Source: Methylocella tundrae
GTDB lineage: Bacteria > Pseudomonadota > Alphaproteobacteria > Rhizobiales > Beijerinckiaceae
DNA: 64,000 bases
Assembly: GCF_901905185.1 (NCBI RefSeq)
Contig: NZ_CABFMQ020000109.1
Coordinates: 124,001 to 188,000, forward strand
Direction: 5' to 3'
Shown: in pieces, positions 8,500 through 16,618 of the stretch
How the letters are laid out: each line of letters opens with the position of its first letter
How positions within the stretch are numbered: the first letter of the stretch is position 1
Notes under the pieces: generated by a model
The model's input: only the letters and a program-made list of their open reading frames with translations
What the model was told of the DNA's origin: nothing
Database searches by the model: none
Translations under genes and position numbers: made by a program

Positions 8500-9795
8500 A
8501 TGACCCTCATCGCCGATCTTTCCACGCCTGAGCTCGCGGCGCTGCGAAGCAGCGTTCAAGCCCGATATGACGCCTTCCGCAGCCAGGGTCTGAAGCTCGA
8601 TATGACGCGCGGCAAGCCCGCGCCGGATCAGCTCGATCTCGCCAACGCCATGCTCGCCCTTCCCGGCAATGGCGATTATTTCAGCGCGGCTGGCGAGGAC
8701 GGGCGCAATTACGGCAATTTGCAGGGTCTCGCCGAAACGCGGGCCTTGTTCTCGCCCATTCTCGGCGCGCCCGCAGACCGTGTCGTCGTCGGCGACAATT
8801 CGAGCCTCGCCTTGATGCATGATTGCATCGTCTATGCTCTGCTCAAGGGCGTTCCCGGCTCGGCCCGGCCATGGTCGAAAGAGGGAAGCCCCGCTTTCAT
8901 CTGCCCCGCGCCCGGCTATGACCGTCATTTCGCGATCCTTGAGGAATTCGGCATCCGCATGCTGCCCGTCGCCATGACGGGCCACGGACCGGATATGGAC
9001 GCTGTTGAAAAGCTCGCCGCTGATCCTTCCGTCAAAGGCATGTGGTGCGTGCCGAAATATTCCAATCCGACCGGAGAGATCTATTCCGACGAGACGATCG
9101 CACGGTTGGCCGCGCTGCGCGCGGCCGCGCCCGATTTCCGGCTGTTCTGGGATAACGCCTATTGCGTCCATCATTTGACGGAACGCCGCAACGAAATCCC
9201 CAACATCCTTGAAGAATGCGAACGCGCCGGCCATCCCGACCGGGCCTTCATCTTCGCCTCGACGTCGAAAGTCACGCTTGCCGGGGCCGGCGTCGCCTTT
9301 TTCGCTTCCTCCGCCGCCAATGTGCGCTGGTATCTTTCCAGCGCGTCGAAGCGCTCGATCGGCCCCGACAAGCTGAACCAGCTGCGCCACGTCCGCTTTC
9401 TGCGCGACGTCGCCGGCGTCGAGCGCCACATGGACGCCCATCGCGCTCTGATCGCGCCGAAATTCGCCGCCGTCGCCGAGGCGCTGGAGCGTCATCTCGC
9501 GGGGACCGGCGCCGCACGCTGGACCGCGCCGGAGGGCGGCTATTTCATCAGCGTCGAAGCCACCGCCGGAACGGCGAAGCGCGTCGTGGAGCTGGCCAAG
9601 GCCGCCGGCGTCGCGCTCACCCCCGCCGGCGCCACCTGGCCGTATGGCAAAGACCCGCATGACAGCAACCTGCGCCTCGCGCCGACCTTCCCGACCCTTG
9701 CCGAGGTGCGCGCCGCGTCGGAGGGAATAGCACTCTGCATTCTCCTCGCGGCGATCGAAGCGCGCGCTGTCCATCGCGCCGAATCCGCCGCCTAG
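8500..9795 (+). CDS. PLP-dependent aminotransferase, aspartate aminotransferase type Ic
   Basis: The protein has the LDMTRGKPAPDQLDLANAM opening, the NYGNLQGLAETR segment, PKYSNPTGEIYSDE, WDNAYCVHHL and the PLP-lysine region FASTSKVTLAGAG. This pattern is that of the subgroup Ic aspartate aminotransferases known from actinobacteria (the AspC/Rv3722c type, Pfam Asp_aminotransf) rather than the common Ia/Ib enzymes. It would make aspartate or glutamate from the matching keto acids in the cytoplasm. It is divergent from hpnA across a short gap and has no functional partner nearby. Length (431 aa) is normal for the group. Confidence 0.85.
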   Translation: MTLIADLSTPELAALRSSVQARYDAFRSQGLKLDMTRGKPAPDQLDLANAMLALPGNGDYFSAAGEDGRNYGNLQGLAETRALFSPILGAPADRVVVGDNSSLALMHDCIVYALLKGVPGSARPWSKEGSPAFICPAPGYDRHFAILEEFGIRMLPVAMTGHGPDMDAVEKLAADPSVKGMWCVPKYSNPTGEIYSDETIARLAALRAAAPDFRLFWDNAYCVHHLTERRNEIPNILEECERAGHPDRAFIFASTSKVTLAGAGVAFFASSAANVRWYLSSASKRSIGPDKLNQLRHVRFLRDVAGVERHMDAHRALIAPKFAAVAEALERHLAGTGAARWTAPEGGYFISVEATAGTAKRVVELAKAAGVALTPAGATWPYGKDPHDSNLRLAPTFPTLAEVRAASEGIALCILLAAIEARAVHRAESAA

Positions 9796-9907
9796 CGCTT
9801 TCCGATCGAATGGAGTCATTCGATCGATCAGAAATCGCTCCAGATTCAAAAGCTAGAGCATGTTCTTGTCGATCAGATCGAACCGATCTGATCGGAATAT
9901 GCTCTAG
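9793..9907 (+). repeat. Dispersed double-hairpin repeat, copy A
   Basis: The element holds two imperfect palindromes: one centred on CGATCGAATGGAGTCATTCG at about 9803-9822, and one on GATCAGATCGAACCGATCTG at about 9871-9890. The whole unit recurs at 38899-39016 in the opposite orientation and is almost identical apart from about 15 bases in the middle. It begins at the stop codon of the aminotransferase gene. The form resembles the intergenic mosaic (RIME-like) elements of Rhizobiales. A transcript could fold as two hairpins. Confidence 0.9.
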
Positions 9908-10072
9908 CGGGCGAACAGAAGACGTCGCCCTTAATCTGGAGTAAAGCGTCAGCGACCGCATCATGCGACCGACCTGATGTCCAAACCGTGAATTGCCGTG
10001 AAGGCGCCCACGCCTTCATAAACGGGCGCGGGCGAGTCCCGCCCGCACATCGAAGCTAGCTGGTAGAGATTT

Positions 10073-11908
10073 ATGACCGAAACCGCCGTCTCTTTAGAAC
10101 CGGTCGCCGTACCGGTCGAAAAGCCGAAGAAGCCGTCGCCGCGCGCGCTTTTGCCGCTGCTGCCTTATGTGGCGCGCTATCGAGGGCGGATCGCCGGCGC
10201 GCTGCTCGCCGTGACGGCGGCGGCCGGGGCGACCCTCGCCGTGCCGATGGCGCTCCGGCGCGTGATCGATTTCGGCTTCACGCAGGAGAGCGCCGGCCTC
10301 ATCAACCAGTATTTCTTCGCGCTCATCGGCGTCGCCGCGATCCTGGCGATCGCGTCAGGCGCGCGCTTTTATTTTGTCACCACTTTGGGCGAGCGGGTCG
10401 TCGCGGACTTGCGATCGAGGGTTTTCGAGCATCTCTGCGGGCTCGACGCGGCCTTCTTCGATTCGGCCCGCATCGGCGAACTGATGTCGCGGCTCACCGC
10501 CGATACGATACAGCTGAAGTCGGCCTTCAGCGCGACGGCGGCTCTCGCCTTGCGCAACTTTTTCCTGTTCGCCGGCGCGATCGCGCTGATGGTCTATACG
10601 AGCCCGAAACTCTCGGCCTCTGTCCTCATCGCCATTCCGATCATCGTGCTGCCGCTGGTCGCCTCGGGTCGTCTCGTGCGCAAGCGCTCGCGCAAGGCGC
10701 AGGACACGCTGGCGGAGGCGACCGCTTACGCCTCCGAAAATCTTTCGGCCGTGCGGGTGATGCAGTCCTATGGCGCGGAGCACGCCACGGCGGAGCGCTT
10801 CAACGCCGCCGCGGAAGGCGCTTACGAGGCCGCGCAGAAAGCCGCGGCGGCGCGAGCGCGCCTCACCATCGTGGTGATCTTTCTGGTCTTCTCCAGCATC
10901 GTCGGCGTGCTCTGGTTTGGCGCCCATGACGTGCTCGCGGGACGAATCACCGGCGGCATGCTGTCGCAGTTCCTTATTTACGCCGTTCTGGCGGCGAGCT
11001 CGCTGAGCGAACTGAGCCAGGTGTGGGGCGAAATCGCCTCCTCCGCCGGAGCCGCCGGGCGCCTTGGCGAGCTTCTCGCCCTGAAGCCACGCATCGTCGC
11101 GCCGGTTCCGGCCGTTCCCCTGCCCTCCCCGGGGCGCGGCGAAATTCGCTTCGAGGACGTCGCCTTCGCCTATCCGACGCGGCCCGACGAGGATGCGCTG
11201 AGCGATCTTTCCTTCCACATCGCGCCCGGCGAAACCGTTGCGATCGTCGGCCCATCCGGCGCCGGCAAGACGACGATCTTCCAGCTCCTGCAGCGCTTCT
11301 ACGACCCGTCCGCCGGACGCATCCTGCTCGACGGCGTCGACATCAAGAGCGCCGATCCGGCGGAATTGCGCAAACGGATCAAAGGCGTGCCGCAAGATCC
11401 GGTGATCTTCGGCATCTCGATCGCCGACAATATCCGCTATGGCAAGCCGGACGCGAGCGACGAAGAGGTGCGAGACGCTGCGCGGCGCGCGGCGGCGGAT
11501 GATTTCATCAGCGCCTTGCCGGAAGGTTACGCCACGCGGGCCGGCGAACGCGGCGTCACGCTTTCGGGCGGCCAGCGCCAGCGCATCGCCATTGCGCGGG
11601 CGATCTTGCAGGATGCGCCCGTCCTGCTGCTCGACGAGGCGACGTCGGCGCTCGATTCGGAAAACGAAGTGCTGGTCCAGACGGCGCTCGAAAAAGTCAT
11701 GTCCGAGCGCACGACGCTGGTCATCGCCCATCGTCTCGCGACGGTGCTCAACGCCAACCGGATTCTGGTTCTGGACAAGGGCCGCGTCGTCGAGGAAGGC
11801 GCCCACGCGGCCCTCGTCAACAAGAATGGCCTCTACGCCCGCCTGGCCAAGCTGCAATTCGAGACCGGCGCGGCGGCTCTGAAAAGCGATCAGGCGGCGG
11901 CGGAATAA
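10073..11908 (+). CDS. ABC exporter, fused permease and ATPase (MsbA-like)
   Basis: This 611-residue half-transporter has an N-terminal membrane domain with about six helices (residues about 35-330) and a C-terminal ATPase. Walker A GPSGAGKTT starts at about residue 393, the signature is LSGGQRQR, and Walker B plus D-loop is LLLDEATSALD, followed by the IAHRL switch. It should act as a homodimer in the inner membrane. The family exports lipids, drugs or peptides, and the substrate cannot be read from sequence. No adjacent gene names a partner. A hairpin just downstream belongs mainly to the opposite-strand gene. Confidence 0.9.
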   Translation: MTETAVSLEPVAVPVEKPKKPSPRALLPLLPYVARYRGRIAGALLAVTAAAGATLAVPMALRRVIDFGFTQESAGLINQYFFALIGVAAILAIASGARFYFVTTLGERVVADLRSRVFEHLCGLDAAFFDSARIGELMSRLTADTIQLKSAFSATAALALRNFFLFAGAIALMVYTSPKLSASVLIAIPIIVLPLVASGRLVRKRSRKAQDTLAEATAYASENLSAVRVMQSYGAEHATAERFNAAAEGAYEAAQKAAAARARLTIVVIFLVFSSIVGVLWFGAHDVLAGRITGGMLSQFLIYAVLAASSLSELSQVWGEIASSAGAAGRLGELLALKPRIVAPVPAVPLPSPGRGEIRFEDVAFAYPTRPDEDALSDLSFHIAPGETVAIVGPSGAGKTTIFQLLQRFYDPSAGRILLDGVDIKSADPAELRKRIKGVPQDPVIFGISIADNIRYGKPDASDEEVRDAARRAAADDFISALPEGYATRAGERGVTLSGGQRQRIAIARAILQDAPVLLLDEATSALDSENEVLVQTALEKVMSERTTLVIAHRLATVLNANRILVLDKGRVVEEGAHAALVNKNGLYARLAKLQFETGAAALKSDQAAAE

Positions 11909-11936
11909 AAAAGCGCCCTCTCAGCCAAGAGGGCGC
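11905..11936 (-). terminator. Rho-independent terminator of the 102-codon-frame gene
   Basis: On the minus strand a GCGCCCTCT / AGAGGGCGC stem with a 6-base loop (11913-11936) is followed by a run of six T (11912-11907). It lies 44 bases past the stop of the small gene at 11980 and may also serve the convergent ABC exporter. Confidence 0.88.
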
Positions 11937-11979
11937 GAAACCAGAATTCAGCGCGAAAACGAGTTCGCTTCAACCGCGA

Positions 11980-12273
11980 CTAGTCGTCGCAATCGTCGTC
12001 GTGATCGCTCGCCTGGAACTGTCCGAGCTTCGCCCAGGTCGTGGCGCATGTTTCTTTTTTTGCTTGCCATTGCGACATCAGATCGTCGAAGATGGGCTCG
12101 TCAAAGTTGAAGACATGCCGGGGATTGACAGCGGTCGGCGCGGAAATGCCGAACTTGATGGCGCTGAGCATTCCCGGATCGGCGACATGGACGCCTTGCT
12201 CGGAGGTCGTCATCAGAACGCGTTTGAGCGGCTTTCCGCCAAAATCCTGTACCGTGACAAACTGTTGAAGCAT
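11980..12273 (-). CDS. Small acidic-tailed protein of unknown function
   Basis: A 97-residue cytoplasmic-looking protein (MLQQFVTVQDFGGKPLKRV...) that I do not recognise. It has no signal peptide or membrane segment, one Cys in the middle and a strongly acidic C-terminus (SDHDDDCDD) that might bind metal. I chose the ATG at 12273 because GGAG lies 9 bases upstream; the ATG at 12288 has no ribosome site and would add five residues. It is a single-gene unit: a perfect TTGAGAAA-A-TTTCTCAA palindrome lies about 80 bases upstream and a strong terminator follows. This packaging and the balanced codon use support a real gene. Confidence 0.75.
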   Translation of the reverse strand: MLQQFVTVQDFGGKPLKRVLMTTSEQGVHVADPGMLSAIKFGISAPTAVNPRHVFNFDEPIFDDLMSQWQAKKETCATTWAKLGQFQASDHDDDCDD

Positions 12274-12350
12274 TCGTGAAATCTCCATGCGCGTTTGCGC
12301 GCGGCGGTCATAAGACGGCTGCGACGTTATGCGCGGCCTTCATGACGCGA

Positions 12351-12367
12351 TTGAGAAAATTTCTCAA
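12351..12367. promoter_or_regulatory. Perfect palindrome, possible operator
   Basis: TTGAGAAA-A-TTTCTCAA is an 8-bp perfect inverted repeat with a one-base centre. It sits in the intergenic region about 80 bases upstream of the small acidic-tailed gene, where a repressor or activator site would be expected. No known regulator consensus is claimed. Confidence 0.4.
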
Positions 12368-12414
12368 GGGCCTCCCGAAAAATTTTTGGAATCGAGGGGC
12401 TCTAAAAAGATATT

Positions 12415-12888
12415 TTAGCCGGGCGGCGCTGCGCGCAGCCGCCAGATTTTCAGCCCCGAATGCGGGTTGACGCCGGTCGCGACCGTCTCAAATCCCTCTC
12501 GTGCGTAGAAGCGGAGCGCCCTTGGATTGTCCTGATTGACGTCGAGAAACAGAGGCTTGGACGAGATCCGCCGGGCTTCCCGCAAAAGGGCCGCAGCCGC
12601 GCCAGAGCCCTTCGCCTCGCTCGCGACCGCGATCTGGTCAAGATAGCCGGTGGCGGGATCGAAGGTGACGAAACCAAGGAGGCGCCCACCATCGTCGCGG
12701 CCGCAGATCGTCATCGCTCCAGCCGCCTCCAACGCCGGCAGATGGCCGCAAAACCATTCCCTTCGCGCGGAAAAATCAATATCCGGCATTGCTTCCCGCC
12801 AGCTCGCGACCCAAAGATCGGCAAGGGGCTCAAGATCCGCGTCGGTCCTCCGGCGCAGGGAGGAGAGAAGCTCATCGGCCATGTTCAT
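12415..12888 (-). CDS. GNAT-family N-acetyltransferase
   Basis: The protein has a GNAT core: the strand and acetyl-CoA loop around LDQIAVASEAKGSGAAAALL (a variant of the Q/RxxGxG/A motif A), then LFLDVNQDNPRALRFYAREGFE, the classic motif B with N and FYxxxGF. It should transfer an acetyl group to an unknown amine. I used the ATG at 12888; a second ATG at 12882 and a TTG at 12927 are alternatives and none has a strong ribosome site. Length (157 aa) is normal. It stands alone between the small orphan gene and recF. Confidence 0.85.
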   Translation of the reverse strand: MNMADELLSSLRRRTDADLEPLADLWVASWREAMPDIDFSARREWFCGHLPALEAAGAMTICGRDDGGRLLGFVTFDPATGYLDQIAVASEAKGSGAAAALLREARRISSKPLFLDVNQDNPRALRFYAREGFETVATGVNPHSGLKIWRLRAAPPG

Positions 12889-13137
12889 CGGCGCGATTTT
12901 GGACGCCGAAGGCGCGTTCGCTATCAAATCCGGCGCATTTTTGCTGAAAGAGGTTGCCGCGCTGAAGAAAACGAAAATGTCTCCGAGTTGCTGCTTTGCT
13001 GCATTTCGTCTCGCGAACCATTATTTTCTCCGCTGACCGATCCCCCTGAGCACTTCGAGCTTCAGGGGCAAAGAAGCGCCGCACTTCTCTAGCCAATCCC
13101 GCGCGCCGGCGCGACGCAAGCAAAATCCCGGGAATCC

Positions 13138-14334
13138 ATGCACGCCGCCGCTCCGCCGACCGAAACCTTGACGCATAAGCGCGAAGATCCGGCGCAGGCT
13201 GGCGTCAAACGCCTGACGCTCTCTGATTTTCGCTCCTACGCCACGCTTGACCTTGCATTGAACGCGCGGACGATCGTGCTGACGGGAGACAATGGCGCGG
13301 GCAAGACCAATGTGCTCGAAGCTCTTTCGCTGCTGACGCCGGGGCGCGGCCTGCGCCGGGCGGAGCTCGGCGATTGCGCCCGCAATGACGGCGCAGGCGG
13401 CTTTGCCGTTTCGGTCGAGATCCAAACGTCCCTCGGCGGCGTCCAGCTCGGCACCGGGATCGAGCAGAATGGCGCGGCGGCGCCCTCGCGCAGATATCGC
13501 ATCGACCGGGAATCGGCGCCGTCGATTCGCGCTTTTTGCGATCATGTCCGCGTCGTCTGGCTCACGCCCGCCATGGACGGACTCTTCACCGGGCCCGCCG
13601 GAGACCGCCGGCGCTTCCTCGACCGTCTCGTGCTTTCGATCGACGCCGATCACGGCGCAAGGGTCAATGCGCTCGAACGCGCTCTGCGCGGCCGCAATCG
13701 CCTGCTCGAAGACCGTCTTGGGTCGAGCGAGCGCATCTGGCTCGACGCGATCGAGCGCGAAGTCGCCGAACTCGCCATCGCCGTCGCCGCCGCCCGCTTC
13801 GAGACGGTCTCAAAACTCTCCGCTCTGATTTCCGATGCGCGGGGCGAAGCCGATTCGCGGTTTCCCTTCGCGGAACTGAAGCTTCAGGGCGAAATCGACA
13901 GTCTCATCGAAACCCGTCCCGCGCTCGAGGCCGAAGACATCTATCGCCGCATCCTGCGCGACAATCGCGGGCGCGACGCCAGCGCCGGGCGCACATTGAT
14001 CGGACCGCAGTCGAGCGATCTGCGCGTCCGCCACGGCGTCAAGCAGGCGGAGGCGGCGCAGACGTCGACCGGCGAGCAGAAGGCCCTGCTCGTCGGCCTC
14101 ATCCTCGCGCAGGCCCGTCTCGTCAAAGCGATGAGCGGCATGGCGCCGCTGGTCCTGCTCGATGAGATCGCCGCGCATTTCGACCCGACGCGACGCGCCG
14201 CGCTTTATGATTTGCTGGCGATCCTTGGCGCGCAGGTCTGGCTGACAGGCGCCGATCCTTCCGCTTTTGCCGGTCTCGAAGGCAAGGCGCAAATGCTGAA
14301 AGTCACGCCGGGCAGGATCAGCGCCTTCAATTGA
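13138..14334 (+). CDS. recF: DNA replication and repair protein RecF
   Basis: RecF loads RecA at gaps with RecO and RecR. The ABC-type ATPase features are visible: Walker A GDNGAGKTNVLEALS at about residues 50-64, the LTPGRGLRRAE segment, the STGEQKALLVGL signature and the LVLLDEIAAHFD Walker B region. Length (398 aa) is slightly above the common 370-390 because of an N-terminal extension before LTLSDFRSY. recF is often near dnaA-dnaN-gyrB; here it is followed by ftsY, so it is detached from that cluster. Confidence 0.95.
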   Translation: MHAAAPPTETLTHKREDPAQAGVKRLTLSDFRSYATLDLALNARTIVLTGDNGAGKTNVLEALSLLTPGRGLRRAELGDCARNDGAGGFAVSVEIQTSLGGVQLGTGIEQNGAAAPSRRYRIDRESAPSIRAFCDHVRVVWLTPAMDGLFTGPAGDRRRFLDRLVLSIDADHGARVNALERALRGRNRLLEDRLGSSERIWLDAIEREVAELAIAVAAARFETVSKLSALISDARGEADSRFPFAELKLQGEIDSLIETRPALEAEDIYRRILRDNRGRDASAGRTLIGPQSSDLRVRHGVKQAEAAQTSTGEQKALLVGLILAQARLVKAMSGMAPLVLLDEIAAHFDPTRRAALYDLLAILGAQVWLTGADPSAFAGLEGKAQMLKVTPGRISAFN

Positions 14335-14444
14335 GCGCAGAGGGCTTATATAGCAGTGAGGCGAGCTGCCGCCACCGCCCCTGAGCGAGCGTTGCGGCTC
14401 CAGCCTTTGATGGCGCCATCCTCGATGGCAAAACCGGACTTTGA

Positions 14445-15545
14445 ATGGCAAAAGACAATGACGCGGGCAATGGCGCCGCCAAGCCGAAACTCGGTCTCCT
14501 TGGCCGGATGTTCGACCGGCGGGGGGAGCCGGCGGCCGCGGCCGAGCCGCCGCCACAACAGAAAGAAGCGGCGACGCCCGTTCCAGCTCCGGCTGAGCCC
14601 GCGCCGAAAGGCTGGTGGGAGCGGTTGCGCCACAGCCTTGCGCGCTCGTCCAATTCGATCGGCACGGGCCTTGTCGCGATCTTCACCAAGCGACGTCTCG
14701 ACGCGGGAATGCTCGACGACCTCGAAGACGTGCTGATCCGGGCGGATCTTGGCGTCGCCACCGCCGCGCGCATCGCCGAAATCGTCGGCAAAGGCCGATA
14801 TGACAAGACGATCGAGGTCGAAGAGGTCAAGGAAATTCTGGCGGCGGAGGTCGAGCGCGTGCTTGCGCCCTACGCCCGGCCGATCGAGATCGACGCAGGC
14901 GTCAAACCTTACGTGATTCTCGTCGTCGGGGTGAACGGATCAGGAAAGACGACGACGATCGGCAAGCTGGCGACGCAATTGACCGGCGAAGGCCGGCGCG
15001 TGATGCTCGCCGCGGGAGACACTTTTCGGGCCGCGGCGATCGAGCAATTGCGCATCTGGGGCGCGCGGGTCGGCTGCGAGGTCGTCGCCCGCGAGCAGGG
15101 GTCAGAAGCCTCGGCGCTGGCGTTCGACGCCATCCGCAGGGCGCGCGAGACCGAGGCGGACGTGCTTTTAATGGATACCGCCGGGCGCCTGCAAAATCGC
15201 GCCGAACTGATGGCCGAACTCGAAAAAATCATCCGCGTCATGAAAAAGGTCGATCCCTCCGCGCCGCATGCCGTGCTTTTGGTGCTGGACGCGACCGTCG
15301 GCCAGAACGCCATGAACCAGGTCGAGATTTTCGGTAAAGTGGCGGGCGTCACCGGCCTCGTCATGACCAAGCTCGACGGCACCGCGCGCGGCGGCATCCT
15401 CGTCGCCATCGCCGAGAAATTCAAGCTGCCGGTCCACTACATCGGCATCGGCGAAGGTCCCGGCGACATAGCAGCCTTCGAGGCGCGCGATTTCGCCAGA
15501 GCCATCGCCGGCATGGATGAGGAAAGTCTCGCCGGCCCGCGCTGA
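14445..15545 (+). CDS. ftsY: Signal recognition particle receptor FtsY
   Basis: FtsY receives SRP-ribosome complexes at the inner membrane and hydrolyses GTP with Ffh. Visible parts are an Ala/Pro/Glu-rich A domain (about residues 1-60, short compared with E. coli), the helical N domain and the G domain with G1 GVNGSGKTTT at about 165-174, DTFRAAA, G3 DTAGR, G4 TKLDG and the closing GEGPGDIAAF segment. It ends 8 bases before the convergent miaA stop. Confidence 0.96.
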   Translation: MAKDNDAGNGAAKPKLGLLGRMFDRRGEPAAAAEPPPQQKEAATPVPAPAEPAPKGWWERLRHSLARSSNSIGTGLVAIFTKRRLDAGMLDDLEDVLIRADLGVATAARIAEIVGKGRYDKTIEVEEVKEILAAEVERVLAPYARPIEIDAGVKPYVILVVGVNGSGKTTTIGKLATQLTGEGRRVMLAAGDTFRAAAIEQLRIWGARVGCEVVAREQGSEASALAFDAIRRARETEADVLLMDTAGRLQNRAELMAELEKIIRVMKKVDPSAPHAVLLVLDATVGQNAMNQVEIFGKVAGVTGLVMTKLDGTARGGILVAIAEKFKLPVHYIGIGEGPGDIAAFEARDFARAIAGMDEESLAGPR

Positions 15546-15553
15546 GTTCACGG

Positions 15554-16471
15554 CTACGCCAGCGCCAAAGCCTCGGCGCCGGCTTCATTCGCGCATTCAA
15601 ATCCAGGTAGTTGATGGCGTGCGAAGGTGAATTGGCGCCGCGCATAGGTCCAGGTGTCGCGTTTGGCCAAAAGGCTCGCCTCGCCGAGGGTGATTTCGCC
15701 GTTGAGACAGGCGATCAGATGGCGAAGCCCATGCGCGCGCATCAGCGGCAGCGCGGAATCGAGATCGCGCCCGCGCAGGATTTCGGCCTCCTCCAGCGCG
15801 CCGGCGTCAAGCATCAGGTCGAAACGCGCGCCGATCCGCCGCTTGAGCTCGTCGCGGCCGGGATCGAGGAACATGGCGCGGGTCTGAGTGATGTCCATCA
15901 GCGGCGGCGAGCGCAGGCCCTGGAACGCGGCAAGGCTTTGCCCCGTCGCCTCAAAAACTTCGAGCGCGCGCAAAATGCGTTGCGGATCGGTCGGGCGCAG
16001 GCGCGCCGCCATCACGGGATCGCAGGCGGCAAGCCGCCGGTGCAGCTCGGCGGGAGTGGCGGCGGCGCCCTCAGCTCGCACACGAGCCCTAATCTCTTCC
16101 GGCACAGGAGGAATGGCGGATAGGCCTTGCGTCAGCGCTTTGAAATAAAGCCCTGTGCCGCCGACGAAAATCGGCAGGCGCCCTTCGGTCTGCGCTTCGC
16201 CCAGCGCCTCGCGCGCGGCCTCGAGCCAGAGAGCGACCGAATAATTGACCGCTGCGTCGATCTCGCCGAACAGGCGATGCGGCGCTTGAGCCTCTTCCTC
16301 GATGCTGGGACGCGCCGTCAAAACTCGCAGATCGCGGTAGACCTGCATTGAATCGGCGTTGATGAGAACGCCGCCCATGGCGCGCGCCAGCCGTAGCGCC
16401 AGCGCCGACTTGCCGCTGGCGGTCGGTCCGGCGATGAGAATTGCGGAGGGATGTTTTGCGAGCGTTGTCAC
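15554..16471 (-). CDS. miaA: tRNA dimethylallyltransferase MiaA
   Basis: MiaA adds the dimethylallyl group from DMAPP to A37 of tRNAs that read UNN codons. The P-loop GPTASGKS is at about residues 15-22, followed by NADSMQVYRDL and GGTGLYFKAL, both family signatures, and DPQRILRALEV. The start is GTG (16471). The product length (305 aa) is typical. It uses DMAPP, the product of the neighbouring ispH. Confidence 0.95.
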   Translation of the reverse strand: MTTLAKHPSAILIAGPTASGKSALALRLARAMGGVLINADSMQVYRDLRVLTARPSIEEEAQAPHRLFGEIDAAVNYSVALWLEAAREALGEAQTEGRLPIFVGGTGLYFKALTQGLSAIPPVPEEIRARVRAEGAAATPAELHRRLAACDPVMAARLRPTDPQRILRALEVFEATGQSLAAFQGLRSPPLMDITQTRAMFLDPGRDELKRRIGARFDLMLDAGALEEAEILRGRDLDSALPLMRAHGLRHLIACLNGEITLGEASLLAKRDTWTYARRQFTFARHQLPGFECANEAGAEALALA

Positions 16472-16513
16472 TGCGATGTGCGGGCGACTTGATGGATTCC
16501 AACCGGAATCACC

Positions 16514-16610
16514 ATGCGTTTGAGCAGAATGCGTTCAAACGAAAACGCATCAAGCTCGAACCTTAGTTTTGACGCATGATGTGGGTCCGAAAAGTGTGCG
16601 CCTTTTCGGC
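16514..16610. repeat. Nested inverted repeats, possible intergenic mosaic element
   Basis: Between miaA and ispH lie three pairings: ATGCGTTT with AAACGCAT (16514-16550), CGTTTGA with TCAAACG inside it, and CCGAAAAG with CTTTTCGG (16587-16609). The stretch TTTTGACGCATGATG followed by a CCGAAAA hairpin resembles short dispersed elements seen between genes in Rhizobiales. No second full copy was seen in this window. The last hairpin could also act on transcripts leaving ispH, although no T run follows it. Confidence 0.5.
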
Positions 16611-16618
16611 GTTATGTT

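Noticed and set aside
8467..9849. A 460-codon open frame antisense to the aminotransferase
   Set aside because: No recognisable domain, Arg/Gly/Ala-rich composition, and fully covered by a gene with clear PLP-enzyme motifs.
10355..11857. A 500-codon open frame antisense to the ABC exporter
   Set aside because: It mirrors the exporter's codons, is rich in Arg, Gly and His and has no domain. The exporter has all ATPase motifs, so the antisense frame is a GC-driven shadow.
12872..13123. Small leftward open frame between the acetyltransferase gene and recF
   Set aside because: Overlaps the acetyltransferase start, and its product is low-complexity and Arg-rich with no ribosome site.
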